From positions 1 through 64,000 of the forward strand of contig JAIDZC010000038.1 in assembly GCA_029057785.1 (NCBI GenBank): 64,000 nt of DNA, given 5' to 3'. Of this stretch, positions 47,401 to 52,900 are shown in pieces. The stretch is from Anaeroplasmataceae bacterium (lineage in GTDB: Bacteria > Bacillota_I > Bacilli_A > Acholeplasmatales > Anaeroplasmataceae). The notes beneath the pieces are model-generated. The model had not been told where the DNA came from. It ran no database searches and saw only the letters and a list, made by a program, of their open reading frames with translations. The position numbers and the translations under genes are program-made. The stretch's first letter is position 1, and each line of letters opens with the position of its first letter.

Positions 47401-49779
47401 CCAGAGCATATTAAATTTGAAAAATTCAAGGTTTATAATGCTCAAGAATATGAATGGCCAGAGTGGCTTGGTACAACAGAAGGTAGATCATTTGAACTTC
47501 ACTTCTATACTTTAGAGTATTGGAAACAATGCGATGCGGCTAATGTTGAATTAGATCCTGCTCAAGCTATTTCACGTCCAATTGATATAGGCGAATATGT
47601 ATTCGACTATAAAGTTGGTAAGGATCCAAATGATCCTGAGGATGTCGATAGAAGATATAAACAGGCATTCCGTGTAAAGCCTAAATATGTTTCTGCTGTT
47701 TGGTCAAACTTAATGGTATATATTCCAGATGGAGAAGACCAATTAGAAAATCCTACTTTACCTACAGCAACCTTTATTGATGCTGGAGGTAAGCTACAAC
47801 ATCTAGAAGTAGGACCACTTCCAGGATATGTAAGTGAAGGTGTTTATACAGTAAATGCTACAATTAAGGACAATGAAAAGGGCAACTATGTTCTAAAGAA
47901 TCCAGGTAATATTTTCGAAATTACTAGTGATAAGGATAAAAAGCCTAAGCCAAATGATGCAGAATTAAGAGGAGACATCGACTTCCAAAAGGATAAGGAA
48001 TATGATACAGAAAAATATCCAGATCCAGTATTTAAAGGTCATAATTATGAAAAGCGTCCTACAACTGTAAAATATTATGACTGGGATTATTATCAAGAAC
48101 ATTATCCTGATTTAGATCCAGAAAAGGCAATTACTGCTCCAACAGATACAGGTAAGTATGTATTTGTTATGGATATCCCTGAAGATCCTGATGATCCGGA
48201 TAATTATCCACCAGAGAAAGTATATCAATACTTCACAGTTAGTCCACATGCAGTGGAAGTTACTTGGAGTGACCTTGAACATAACTTTGATGGTACGATG
48301 AAATATGCTCATGCTGAATTTAAGGGTATAGGCAAAGAAGCAGACCAAATTTTCCAATGTGAAGTAGTGCCTGGATATGATTATGTTGGTGATAAATTAC
48401 CAGTATTGGCTAAGAGCCCTAGTAAGAACTATACTATTTCTAATCCAAATGCAAATATGAGAATTACAGGCAATGTGGTTGAAGATATAGTTATAGCTCC
48501 AGGTCAAGAGTTCAAATATCAAGATCCTATTATTCTTGAGGATACATCTCCAACTACAAATTACTATGTATCAAAGGATGATTATGAGAAGAATAATTCT
48601 ATCTTAGATGCATTAGGAGATTTATCTCATGTCTTCTTAGTAGATAATGATGGTATTATTTACAAATGGGATGCTGTCTATGGAAGATGGGAAGAAGCTG
48701 ATGTTCCATATAAGATGCATATCGATGTGAACAGAGATGCTGGTACTCATAAGGTAACAACAGAATTAAAGGATAAGAAGCAATATTCTTGGAAGAACCA
48801 TGGTACTGATGATATTGAAGAAACTTATAAGATTAATGCTTTAGTTCTACCTGATGCTGATTATGACCTTGAATATAATTATGAAAAGGTATGGCAGTAT
48901 AATGATGGAAAACCAATTGAGCCACCAGTAGAAGTTTATCTTGTGGATCGTGTAACTAAGATTAGAACTCAACTTGCTTCTGATCAATACAAGCTATCTT
49001 ATAACAATAATACTGACCCAACTACAGAAGCAGAAATTATCATTGAAGGTCAAGGAAACTATTCTTTCAATACAGTTCAATTGTTTACAATAACTAAGAC
49101 ATTACGAATTCTTGAATTATTAGATGATGCTTTAGTTCAATGGACAACAATAAAATATGAGGATAAGATGGTAACAACTATGGGTGAAACTACTGACCCA
49201 GAAGATAAGGTTGAACATAAATCCACTGCTGATATGGATCTATATTTAGGATGTATTCATCATCAGACTACAATTGAAGATATTTTGAAACAATTTAAGA
49301 ATTATGCTGAGCATCCTGAATGGTTCGTTGTTAGACGTTTTGCTTATACAGATGAAGAACCAGATTATGTTGACAAGAATGATCCAACAAAGCAATATGT
49401 TGATATTGATCCTACATTCTATCAAGGATTCTTTGGATCCGGATATACAATCTTCTTAATCGATGAAGAAACTGATGATGTTCTAGACCAAGTGGCTGGT
49501 GTAGTATATGGCGACTTGGATGGTGACGGATTAATCACAGCTTCAGATGCTGATAAGATTGATACATTCGTAAAACTTGGTGATGGTACTATAGATGACT
49601 TTGATCAACCTTGTTTCTATTTTGCCGGAATAATGCCAAGAGATGTTGGTTTCATTACTGCAGCAGCTTCAGATTTAATTACTTCATATTTGGCAAATAT
49701 TGAAAATGCCTTAAAGGGTGATGGAAATCCTGAAGATTATGACTTTAATACGTTTGGAGGTAAATACCAAGCAAGCTAA
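32452..49779 (+). CDS. Giant LRR_5 / MBG-repeat surface protein with C-terminal dockerin (complete)
   Basis: This 5,775-residue protein starts at the ATG at 32452, eight bases after AAGGAGG. A basic N-terminus and a hydrophobic stretch (residues about 13-37) give a signal peptide or uncleaved signal anchor; no clear AxA cleavage site is visible. LRR_5 repeats fill residues about 140-1140, with four PFxG/FGWIFG-type modules. A junction module follows (about 1150-1230), then a region of unknown type, then about 25 MBG/YDG-type Ig-like units (about 1490-5540), a pre-dockerin module (about 5603-5686) and a dockerin from D5688. The order of parts matches the upstream megaprotein, so the two are paralogues with opposite emphasis: long LRR versus long Ig-like string. 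Inferred role: a secreted, extended surface protein docked to a cohesin partner. It is the only giant gene here with a visible promoter of its own. Confidence 0.93.
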   Translation: MRKIWKGLMQSKIKLLSVLFATVAVVCLTTVLVLNLTVQPGDPGSTPIAGNTEEYYDNLAENNAIEMKYLMFETHTADNAPSNSKVAGVWCKGIDIQQIYLDCGSNNSALVAYFSTHTALIIPSTTDGYDTVVGIDFSNVGWNNPVYRGGVTSGNTFLQLVSYIEVVKIPKSVQYISAYSFNSFTKLGYFETPFIGTSRGSSARGINMTAYDIREFENTNGHIPTSDPFGSMFGRHNPLYPMRTERTGQGDTDTWFNSFGIEYEPRYMEWKELDENSVKSEAFGFYLPNKIDYLYITDEKALGNYSLAMTSARHVEVTAQGSVFSFGAYAFAESGKLGDQFSDAQQGLETIKLNMSGSISMKTGTFNTCQTLQSIIIPRASTNIEIPDAFLYNNLSLKTVYMPGTVTSIGKGSFMGCEQLERIAVYTGDSANLTGDYDTDVANGLVVNHEYKFDLPTQLKSIGADAFRDCKSFDVIYVPNAVESIGYAAYSGCSSVERAILPFVGAHVGRCTNSCVNEEGKKVHHGLSGWIFGDVSGNTTNCYDAKQSFIDETGSISTKPFTIPKKLKDITLTKETHLTTGCFQGLASLESITINDAVGSNIVEGCFDQCGSLKSMSIPTIVGGNLGAFFKGSEKFDGSAVTIGSCRVPTTLKIVRITNMPSASGQLFHNCSNIETVEFSNVTTYFGNAIFYNNQSLKNLTVPIIGMQRGEFNPNYYMWWRDIRYRNSLMWLFSESLQTDAYRNTSQYYQPYSAVYYSPYIPNSLKSVTVTNEYEIDYHAFRGFTGLENISITNVPDHIDEGSFWNCGSLQSLQLPYIGNNLNRSGDAGWSHVLGFIFGRNASYSNSYAVSQYSTYYIPNGLETVEIGTSSTEVASLSTKVFDYAFSGCSSIRSIDFKHADIQTLGTYAFANCSKLEDVNYPNARYSHVGNYAFYNCKTLKRMKKAGDAPDEKGFIPDTVRTIGSHAFDGTSVGYLDSGSYANNRLDLTSYTSVGDYAFANCLQIDEVVVPENLIIGSGLFSGCSYLTSATLPTNNKMVTPYMFQNCVSLPGVDITGITNIPAGIFSGCTNLSFANGLILNPSINSIGAYAFAKCSSLEHFELPAGLYSIDEGAFQGCKNLEYLTIPRETKIINPYGWNNCDDNFYFYVYEPEEKWPSTWVYNWNCYYPVYVLGDVGEDVFTYTYVITEKRYYITGITRKGYEMGLSGTLRIPSRHDGVDVVGIDESLLSDIDKAEGAQKISTQTGITRVILPKGVTKIVGSPFQTGQRVDIYTEYTKAEILKIYNDSKAAIEQEFLDWEKTQVQPIPEDTIENKRIDLYRKLVGWKPFAENEDGIAMSDGSGDTWDTRNWTSGGMLYYKDYWQYGTETGTSSLVPYLKIDTFKYIFDEYEVENTSYTGSAIKVRVVRIQLPGEIFINEGLDITIDEIMYIYESDVKILNYAYSNNVNVGTANVAVSINRDELEYYNENQWGARAKHPLYLTGTTTLHYQILPIEILLLATANDGLYYEKEYDGNVFSYYQWQSGQISGLEGYPGASFSGTLSSNSANAGEYYPSDLVWTTPWRVMLNNIDVTNNFRVTVQFLVIINPMEVEVVWTRAKEPVDGQYLLASLADATRPDGSPIYLYPYIGGEIQPTAVAKKYGTDAEYVPDCDLLVTHISNAGIYPYEKDGFQNTYHMYAYVAPYDANNYVIRATDRDTGEKYIPTVILDATTRIVAMEGWYRVTKGRIVISFDLSEKNAYLISPYENEWSYTWGSKYLGDGKYEDMNNRLYISGLGENSRFVGKMATSSDSKATYDYNNTLTGDILFEESGTGVYVLSWQTVSFAHSWNGKTVNFTATQDMPFLIWNPILDIENENDCYDVVVNGRVQIIYNQFEPTYFIGLNTDDYETIKNPNYITVPDGTKYKDVSNEGGSESQREYLYWEYEVDGSEYRFSAEDLDVLDKNVPGYTKLYHSDNGASLSADEVKFVSLGDHVFSVTFSARHYDDVQYNIWINAVRSHVKFADLSKTYDRNPVDIDSKIIKMGTDQRPLMTVTYMDQYGTELSEPPVNVGKYKAHIVVPEGEFFHPFDEIIDFEIYARVVTIDVTGDKVFDNQPHQIDTLTLDNLSTSVQGPDKGLLDGDRMQGILQTTSFVPKVYDSLLNNTFKWAVPWTVIYIGTYDDVSRNYRVELTGSFEIKPLQFKYNVRDERGNYITDLDDEGHLIQTLFYDSTFHSISINLTFPVPGNYAPAPTSDVIIRYSDISLAENSGSWLTSPSPVTTPGEHKIYFMLKADYFETIIDYVTIHIKELEIIYDDPAWNDGDGFDERYTIEYSGSNQTYMITVIKPSFSATVYYSVDGGPETEEAPMFKEVGEYTVKYRITAPNYEEVIKTVVVHVVQPGEEIPSEYYEFDYFNGVYDGNSHSVTANFKSSFINSQPAGFWYKVLFSVDQGENWTEVAPLYTEVGKYRVDIKYQAKGYKDVVIAGQIIIKGKPLYLETTEYRGVFDGKYHNAGLTTNHAGCSVTYNEDTNKYTYTDASGSVELNLLYSLNANVAATDSEEGWISGPGFKDVGLYTVYVKVEADNYEPIIFETYTPVVIEFLENPSASMESPQTFEYSKAPLDVDQIVIDTVADGVRTAYWYSAHYGLDGNPVQDMPEERITAPQELGVYYVKIHISPTKNTGSADVEGFVEIVPRKLTVTWDSPQYYDGNIKNPNATVETGTSDEISLMVEVTGGIPPIEVGSYVFNVWMAYPNPNYVLDRDQFTLEIIKRNVLFNLHEDFVVKEDFSKWVYTDSASYDKSDQCPGDDHWHLLGDLHGTAEKYVDNELVEITYSGLSPNHLFYIEMETSSGQRGQYHYSTITNDFYINSVRVIKWDIYEKDENNRIRELYGQPVSVKEFYDVDFDILINLTYPQIDLSTLEIITDYVYDGLAHTIYINIPTRYGSAFVYYKDETTGRYTTTPPRRTLVGEYTIEFYVGATGYEDTYGEATLKITPADLYITIGDLYKVSDSTKTLHEKYDATTHINSYGVTNILTTTPPVPTHIRYYDAKVYKEQDILKLYRNFDITDPIYSKGISNLVDAGKYYCVVYYEEDDNRWHESFAMKYVELKPRDILVEFAPGTVPDITITYNGKPVVIPLTNATIDTTPAAPGDTDGLLPIHSITTTADRMKEYYVQTNSANAGVYPLDTGFEFLAIDIYEIAGHKSVKASNYHPVLIGDFHVEILKKYLEDDEFYLLLNEYTKTYDGKVHTPDYFPKDTYVCASDGEMNMTFYQIDNEGTQTYVPGDQKNAGTYLVILGIDEGTNYYSSYASNAQLKGDGTPYLSYPSVQYTARVNKKTVDVHWEGLEQTFNGEILYPRPTFIDAETEPGTEVEVDLMTLYYDSEVFDFIPKNVINAGDFMVAAKFDTSTMAGKEYEKNYTLSRETVSTMFIVHKLVLALQLGDGGNSNKITHYSSQSPWQSIVYTTPTAGAAEFIAEGDVDIQAWINNMKISSLADDNLPARISTISYAETTYMDPADFYYDIRIRNKAGLDVTDSIDYKILGSVTIVADEIVYDLKDHVTVMYREVKGTSSVVGYNLNELNCLTVYNPARYNIVNYRINGEIHSENDRISQAGDYVLTFDITAENRITRSCTVYVTIQKRAAYMIFKEELTKTYDGVPVDVAKLINSNLSGFNGTMSDLQFQYVEIIDSLNEVPLNEAPKAAGNYRVDIISKADNDTSAEHNYTALEVSQTFSIYPREININYEKDLELLDDSLLGQPWRDAFEALSGDITDIVSGDKLFYEFNLASLARGEFVARRTFKDSKNETQQSFTSDNAVEFTFAWAVKQTDDKGNVIYETFESPAGSGNMVQQAVDISKNYTINLAFRLLVHYPYIPANVIGETVTYDGNPHHGTITFEADKAGRYSRDWYENNVLQTYSTDLNTLSTSTIHNINDLSFTEPGSYTVYYKLTIDPSLTPVKYEDMEGSFNIVISKLERNLSITQQAKEYDGEPAGIKLSGTTTERWFPEHTLTLPMPTVPDNYDLDDVILTYSLGGKESVDPTIGCIEAGVYEFTLIFPETAYYKQTKISSSFQIRKIKIYIEDDSLLGGARFKYDNLVKTYDFTFNKANAQQSEHSNYILYTMKDDIMTELQDQNLLFRATLITNGKEVGSYHGNDGTLTVFAYEYEVYSTALDKDMTNNYMLDFAKASISIDNIDMVWSTTPAEYVYDGQLHGFNISFAAPSKNQVTIKYKNDATGDFQLTPVQYRDCGEYEVEVELSAKNYNTTYATLKLTITRAATEIIYVTNLGKIYDGAEVTLPDRVFTNRDLADEENLRNTYTYEYYYYNEDGDLVANPMYKQEYKDGVVISNGTRPIDVGKYKIKITIPAVKNFDEVTWETDFRISQRDATLNWKGSEFTYDGTAKSPEAHMVLTADDVKNGVVIALKITITPNGDPNDPEHKSVGFYTATATIDYNESSEKAKNYKIDKASETFPFRINYRRIAVVFSRKDVLDTDPLHQYNIRYKNSTSYNPDTKYSFDVQNLVSTHEMKDYLQLKYSGTKTYFNITDFQWMDFQTNNPINGNPKIYDENNNEVQNNYLIETYQVLFGLTTDESAIEREIRENVVPYDGELHTFIFEMENKDDFLIFYKVGGKLGTGNNYVISSDFPGGQPSFREVGYYPVNVSIRDLSNKEIVNDLTYVQIYAADPHLEPADLDFRLGKVYDGKPVENPEMTYDGKVAGENILKYIYYKINEDDPDHPIELAEAPKEVGRYKLVVKIPERGNYAAASYSESFIFDITPRNIKVVIPANIGRKLYDGLPWTATMTDDNIDGSGDEGLAPNQTIRTQELRLNAVNAKQYNPNGTDHNLFQWSPAGTDICKIYDENGREVQSNYTIEYSGYVDIQQRQFAFEFDPLVSKYDVTNTTGYFVAVKILGTYDENGKVVPTYIQNDDIQIIYSFNSDFSNPSTTPLPVKKLGHTLVWAKIVDKSGNIATATTYTMVYLYEDNGGEDDPDEPLEGPDDAEKDPEHIKFEKFKVYNAQEYEWPEWLGTTEGRSFELHFYTLEYWKQCDAANVELDPAQAISRPIDIGEYVFDYKVGKDPNDPEDVDRRYKQAFRVKPKYVSAVWSNLMVYIPDGEDQLENPTLPTATFIDAGGKLQHLEVGPLPGYVSEGVYTVNATIKDNEKGNYVLKNPGNIFEITSDKDKKPKPNDAELRGDIDFQKDKEYDTEKYPDPVFKGHNYEKRPTTVKYYDWDYYQEHYPDLDPEKAITAPTDTGKYVFVMDIPEDPDDPDNYPPEKVYQYFTVSPHAVEVTWSDLEHNFDGTMKYAHAEFKGIGKEADQIFQCEVVPGYDYVGDKLPVLAKSPSKNYTISNPNANMRITGNVVEDIVIAPGQEFKYQDPIILEDTSPTTNYYVSKDDYEKNNSILDALGDLSHVFLVDNDGIIYKWDAVYGRWEEADVPYKMHIDVNRDAGTHKVTTELKDKKQYSWKNHGTDDIEETYKINALVLPDADYDLEYNYEKVWQYNDGKPIEPPVEVYLVDRVTKIRTQLASDQYKLSYNNNTDPTTEAEIIIEGQGNYSFNTVQLFTITKTLRILELLDDALVQWTTIKYEDKMVTTMGETTDPEDKVEHKSTADMDLYLGCIHHQTTIEDILKQFKNYAEHPEWFVVRRFAYTDEEPDYVDKNDPTKQYVDIDPTFYQGFFGSGYTIFLIDEETDDVLDQVAGVVYGDLDGDGLITASDADKIDTFVKLGDGTIDDFDQPCFYFAGIMPRDVGFITAAASDLITSYLANIENALKGDGNPEDYDFNTFGGKYQAS
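36900..49090 (+). repeat. MBG/YDG-type Ig-like repeats of the second giant protein
   Basis: About 25 units of 90-180 residues recur, marked by YDG-like elements such as EYDGNVF, VYDGNSH, TYDGKVH, EYDGEPA, IYDGAEV, VYDGKPV and LYDGLPW. Each is followed by an AGxYxVxV-like strand and a closing FxIxxRxIxV strand. Extra strand-rich insertions make unit length uneven. Near 47340-47400 and 48180-48220 there are acidic Asp/Glu/Pro linkers. Confidence 0.8.
49258..49776 (+). other. Pre-dockerin module and divergent dockerin of the second giant protein
   Basis: The module TTIEDILKQF, then FGSGYTIFL and GVVYGD, matches the pre-dockerin module of the megaprotein. Calcium loop 1, DLDGDGLITASD (residues 5688-5699), has all ligand positions. 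The second loop region, around MPRDVGFITAAASDL (from residue 5728), has lost Asp at the expected positions, although the following helix LITSYLANI resembles a dockerin helix. A 31-residue tail follows. It may bind calcium at only one site. Confidence 0.7.
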
Positions 49780-49850
49780 AAGATAATTAATTTATACATA
49801 GGTAGAATGTCTATCTGTGCAACAAAACTAAAGATATTCTACCTTGTATT

Positions 49851-49874
49851 CATTAAATGTTTCGGCATTTAATG
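49851..49874 (+). promoter_or_regulatory. Hairpin between the second giant gene and the membrane-anchored gene
   Basis: A perfect 9-bp inverted repeat, CATTAAATG and CATTTAATG, encloses the loop TTTCGG. It is followed by AGATATCTTTT and ends 30 bases before the ATG at 49905. It could be a weak terminator, an RNA processing site or a stabiliser of the downstream mRNA. A wider repeat, GGTAGAAT (49801-49808) and ATTCTACC (49836-49843), lies just upstream. No convincing promoter was found in 49780-49904, so the downstream genes may depend on read-through. Confidence 0.45.
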
Positions 49875-49894
49875 AGATATCTTTTAAAATTGGT

Positions 49895-49899
49895 GGAGG
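49895..49899 (+). promoter_or_regulatory. Ribosome binding site deciding the start of the membrane-anchored gene
   Basis: GGAGG lies five bases before the ATG at 49905. The in-frame ATG at 49857 has no such site, lies inside a hairpin arm and would add 16 residues (MFRHLMRYLLKLVEEI) before a typical Lys-rich signal peptide. The ATG at 49905 is therefore preferred. Confidence 0.8.
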
Positions 49900-49904
49900 A
49901 AATT

Positions 49905-52900
49905 ATGAAAAAAATAAAAGGAATTAAAAAAATATTAATAATGGTTCTACTGAGTGTTGCCTTGGTCTTTACAATTGGTGGATTTAAAAACACCTTCCAA
50001 GCACAAGCTGCAGGAGAAACATGTACATATACTTATGCTGCTTACTCAAAAGAAGGCTATGAGACTTTACAAAACGCTAGAATTATAGATGAGGATGGCG
50101 ATTGTTCTACTACAATTGATGACTTAAAGGCTTTGATAGCAACTTACGAGGCGTTAAAGACTACCGGTTCGGAAGGTAATAAGAAAAAGAAGTTCTGGAC
50201 TGATGGTGATGGTAAAAGATTTAGAGGATATATTGACATTCCACAACTCCCTGATGGAAGTTATAATGAAGATGATGAAAATATAGACTGGGATACTATA
50301 ATTCCTCGTGGTGATGGAACAAATGAAGGCATATATAATGCATTAAAGGCAGAATTAGCTGCTTGGGAAGCAAAGAACCCACCTCTAACTGCTATTACTC
50401 CTGGACAAGAGATAGTAGTAGAAATCTATGCTGAACTTTCTACTAGTGGTCAAATTCGTGCGGTTGCTGCAACATTGGATTTAGAAGGAGCTATTGATTC
50501 TACAGCTGGTATAACTCCTTATTACAATAAAACAGAAACTGCAAATGGAGCTACTACAACTTTACAAGGTATAAGTTCTACTAGTCCTACAATTGGTTGG
50601 CAGTATTCTGCAGCAACAGGAAAAGCTGCAGCAGCAGGTAAGGTTTTTGTAGGTGCATTTGGTGTTACTACATCCTCAACAGGTTCAGGATTTACAGTCA
50701 CTCTTGCTGATGCTGCTACAAATAACAACTCTGGTAAGACATTGTTTATCCCACATGCAACTGGTGAGCAAGTAAACGACTCTTTTAATACACCTTCTAA
50801 AAACAGTAGATTCCTAGATGAGCCATTAGAGCTCGCAGGAGCTACAATTTCTGATGATACATCTTTAATGGTATTGACTGTGGATGGGAAATCTATATTA
50901 ACTGGAACTGGTCCTCAGTATGCTGCTTCTGATGAAATCACAGGAAATAAAGCCGCTGTCTTTGCTCAAGTTAAAGATAATGGTACAATTGAAAATACGG
51001 GATATGTTTATAAAACAAATCCAACATTACCTGCAACCGGAACTGCTAATGCACCTTCTGGAAGTACTGGTACAGTGTCTATTGCTGCTGGAAACTTTGA
51101 CGTTGATATGTCAGGTGTTTCTGCAGGTGATAGCGTATGGGTAGTATTTAGAGCAATTGCTTCTGATACAGTTGCAAAGAAATGGTACTCCGTACAGGTA
51201 ACAAAAGCAAAAGATACAAATTGTGATCTTGAGGCTGTAGAAATTAAGGCTACAGTAAGTGGTACAAGTACACCTTTATTGACTGAAACTTCATCCCTTA
51301 CTAGTCAAACAGAATTTAATGTTTACTATCCAAAGGGAACGACAACTTCTAATAGCTTTACTATAAAGCCAACATTTACGGCTCCTAAGACTGCAACACT
51401 TAATGGTGCTACAGCTACATCAAATGCTGTTACACCATTAACGTCTATCTCTAATGGTAGTGTTGTAACTATTGTCGTAAAAGCTCAAGATACTTCAAAA
51501 ACAAAAACATATAAATTTACTTTCTATGAAGCAGATACTAAGCCTATTAGTGTTACTGGTTATTCTGGACCTAGTTCAAATGTACAGTCTCAAACAGGTG
51601 AGTATGCTACAGCTTCTAAGAAGTTTACCTTAAATAATATGGCTTTAGGCCGTGATGGCTTCTGGTTAAATATAGTTTTACCAACAAACGCTTCAGCAGA
51701 ATTATTTGATACAAACAAGACAACAAGTCTTGGAACGATAACTTCTGGTACAAATACTTCAACTATAAGTTATCCTACTACTGCAAATGATGCTGCAAGT
51801 ACAAAAACTGTATGGATAAAGGTTACAAACAATGGCTATACAGATTGGTATGAAGTAGAAGTAAATAGACCAAAAGCTGATAATGATAAATCAGGTGTAA
51901 CTATTACAGCAATGGGATATGTTGATGCGAATAATGCAAATCAAACATATACATTGCCTAGTGCACTTCCAACAAATAATTCTACGAACATTACAAATAC
52001 TCCGAAGTTGACTTATAACTCTAAGACTGCTTCCTTTGTAATTAATGTTCCATCAGGTTCTAAGACTAAGATTTTAAATGCATCAGGTGTTGATATTACA
52101 GGACAAACTCAGACATTAACTTTAGATGCTGGGAAGACCAACCTTCAAAAAACATTTAATTTCTATGTTCAAACAGAATATGATAGAACACAATCACAGC
52201 CACAGAGCAATGGTACGCAATATACAATTGTAATTGAAGAAGAGCCAGCAAATGGAACTAAGACTCTAGATAAACTAGAGGTTAAGAATTCTTCTGGTGC
52301 AACTCTTCCTAAGCCTGCTCCAACTATGAGCGGTGGCGTTACGATTTATAATTATGACATTGATACTGATTTGAATGGTAATACATTTACTGTTGATTTA
52401 GCATGGAGCCCTGCAACAACTAAGGCATATGTTGGTAAAACTGTAAATCCATCAACTGAATACAATGCATCAACAACATATGATGTTGGCGATACTGTAT
52501 ACGTTAGACTTGTAGCAGAAGATGAAACAGTCTCAGAATATCGTATTGTGACTACTAAGGCAAAGAGCTCAAACAATAAGATTATAAGTATTATGCTAGA
52601 ATATGAAGCAGAAGATGGTTCTAAGGTTACTGTTTTCCCGGCTTCAGCATTTAATCAAGGAACTACTACCTATAATACTAATCAAGTTTCATCACTTACT
52701 GTACCTTATTCAGTAAAGAGTGTTAACTATACAGTAGTATTAGACGATGCTAAGTCATCTTTAAGTGTTGGTGGTGTCAATAATAACCAATCCAATATAA
52801 CAACTAGAACAGGAACATATACATTATCTTCAACACTAAATAATCTGTGTATCGTCTATGCTACTGCTGAAAATGGAACAAGAGGTACACAATATACAAT

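Noticed and set aside
32452-49779. Mycoplasma-type genetic code
   Set aside because: Trp is encoded by TGG throughout and no in-frame TGA occurs across the very long frames. With TGA as Trp in such AT-rich DNA many would be expected.
49780-49904. Riboswitch before the membrane-anchored gene
   Set aside because: Only two simple inverted repeats are present in about 120 bases, with none of the conserved cores of known riboswitch classes that I could recognise.
49857-49905. ATG at 49857 as the start of the membrane-anchored gene
   Set aside because: It lacks a ribosome binding site and lies in a hairpin arm. The ATG at 49905 has GGAGG five bases upstream and begins a typical signal peptide.
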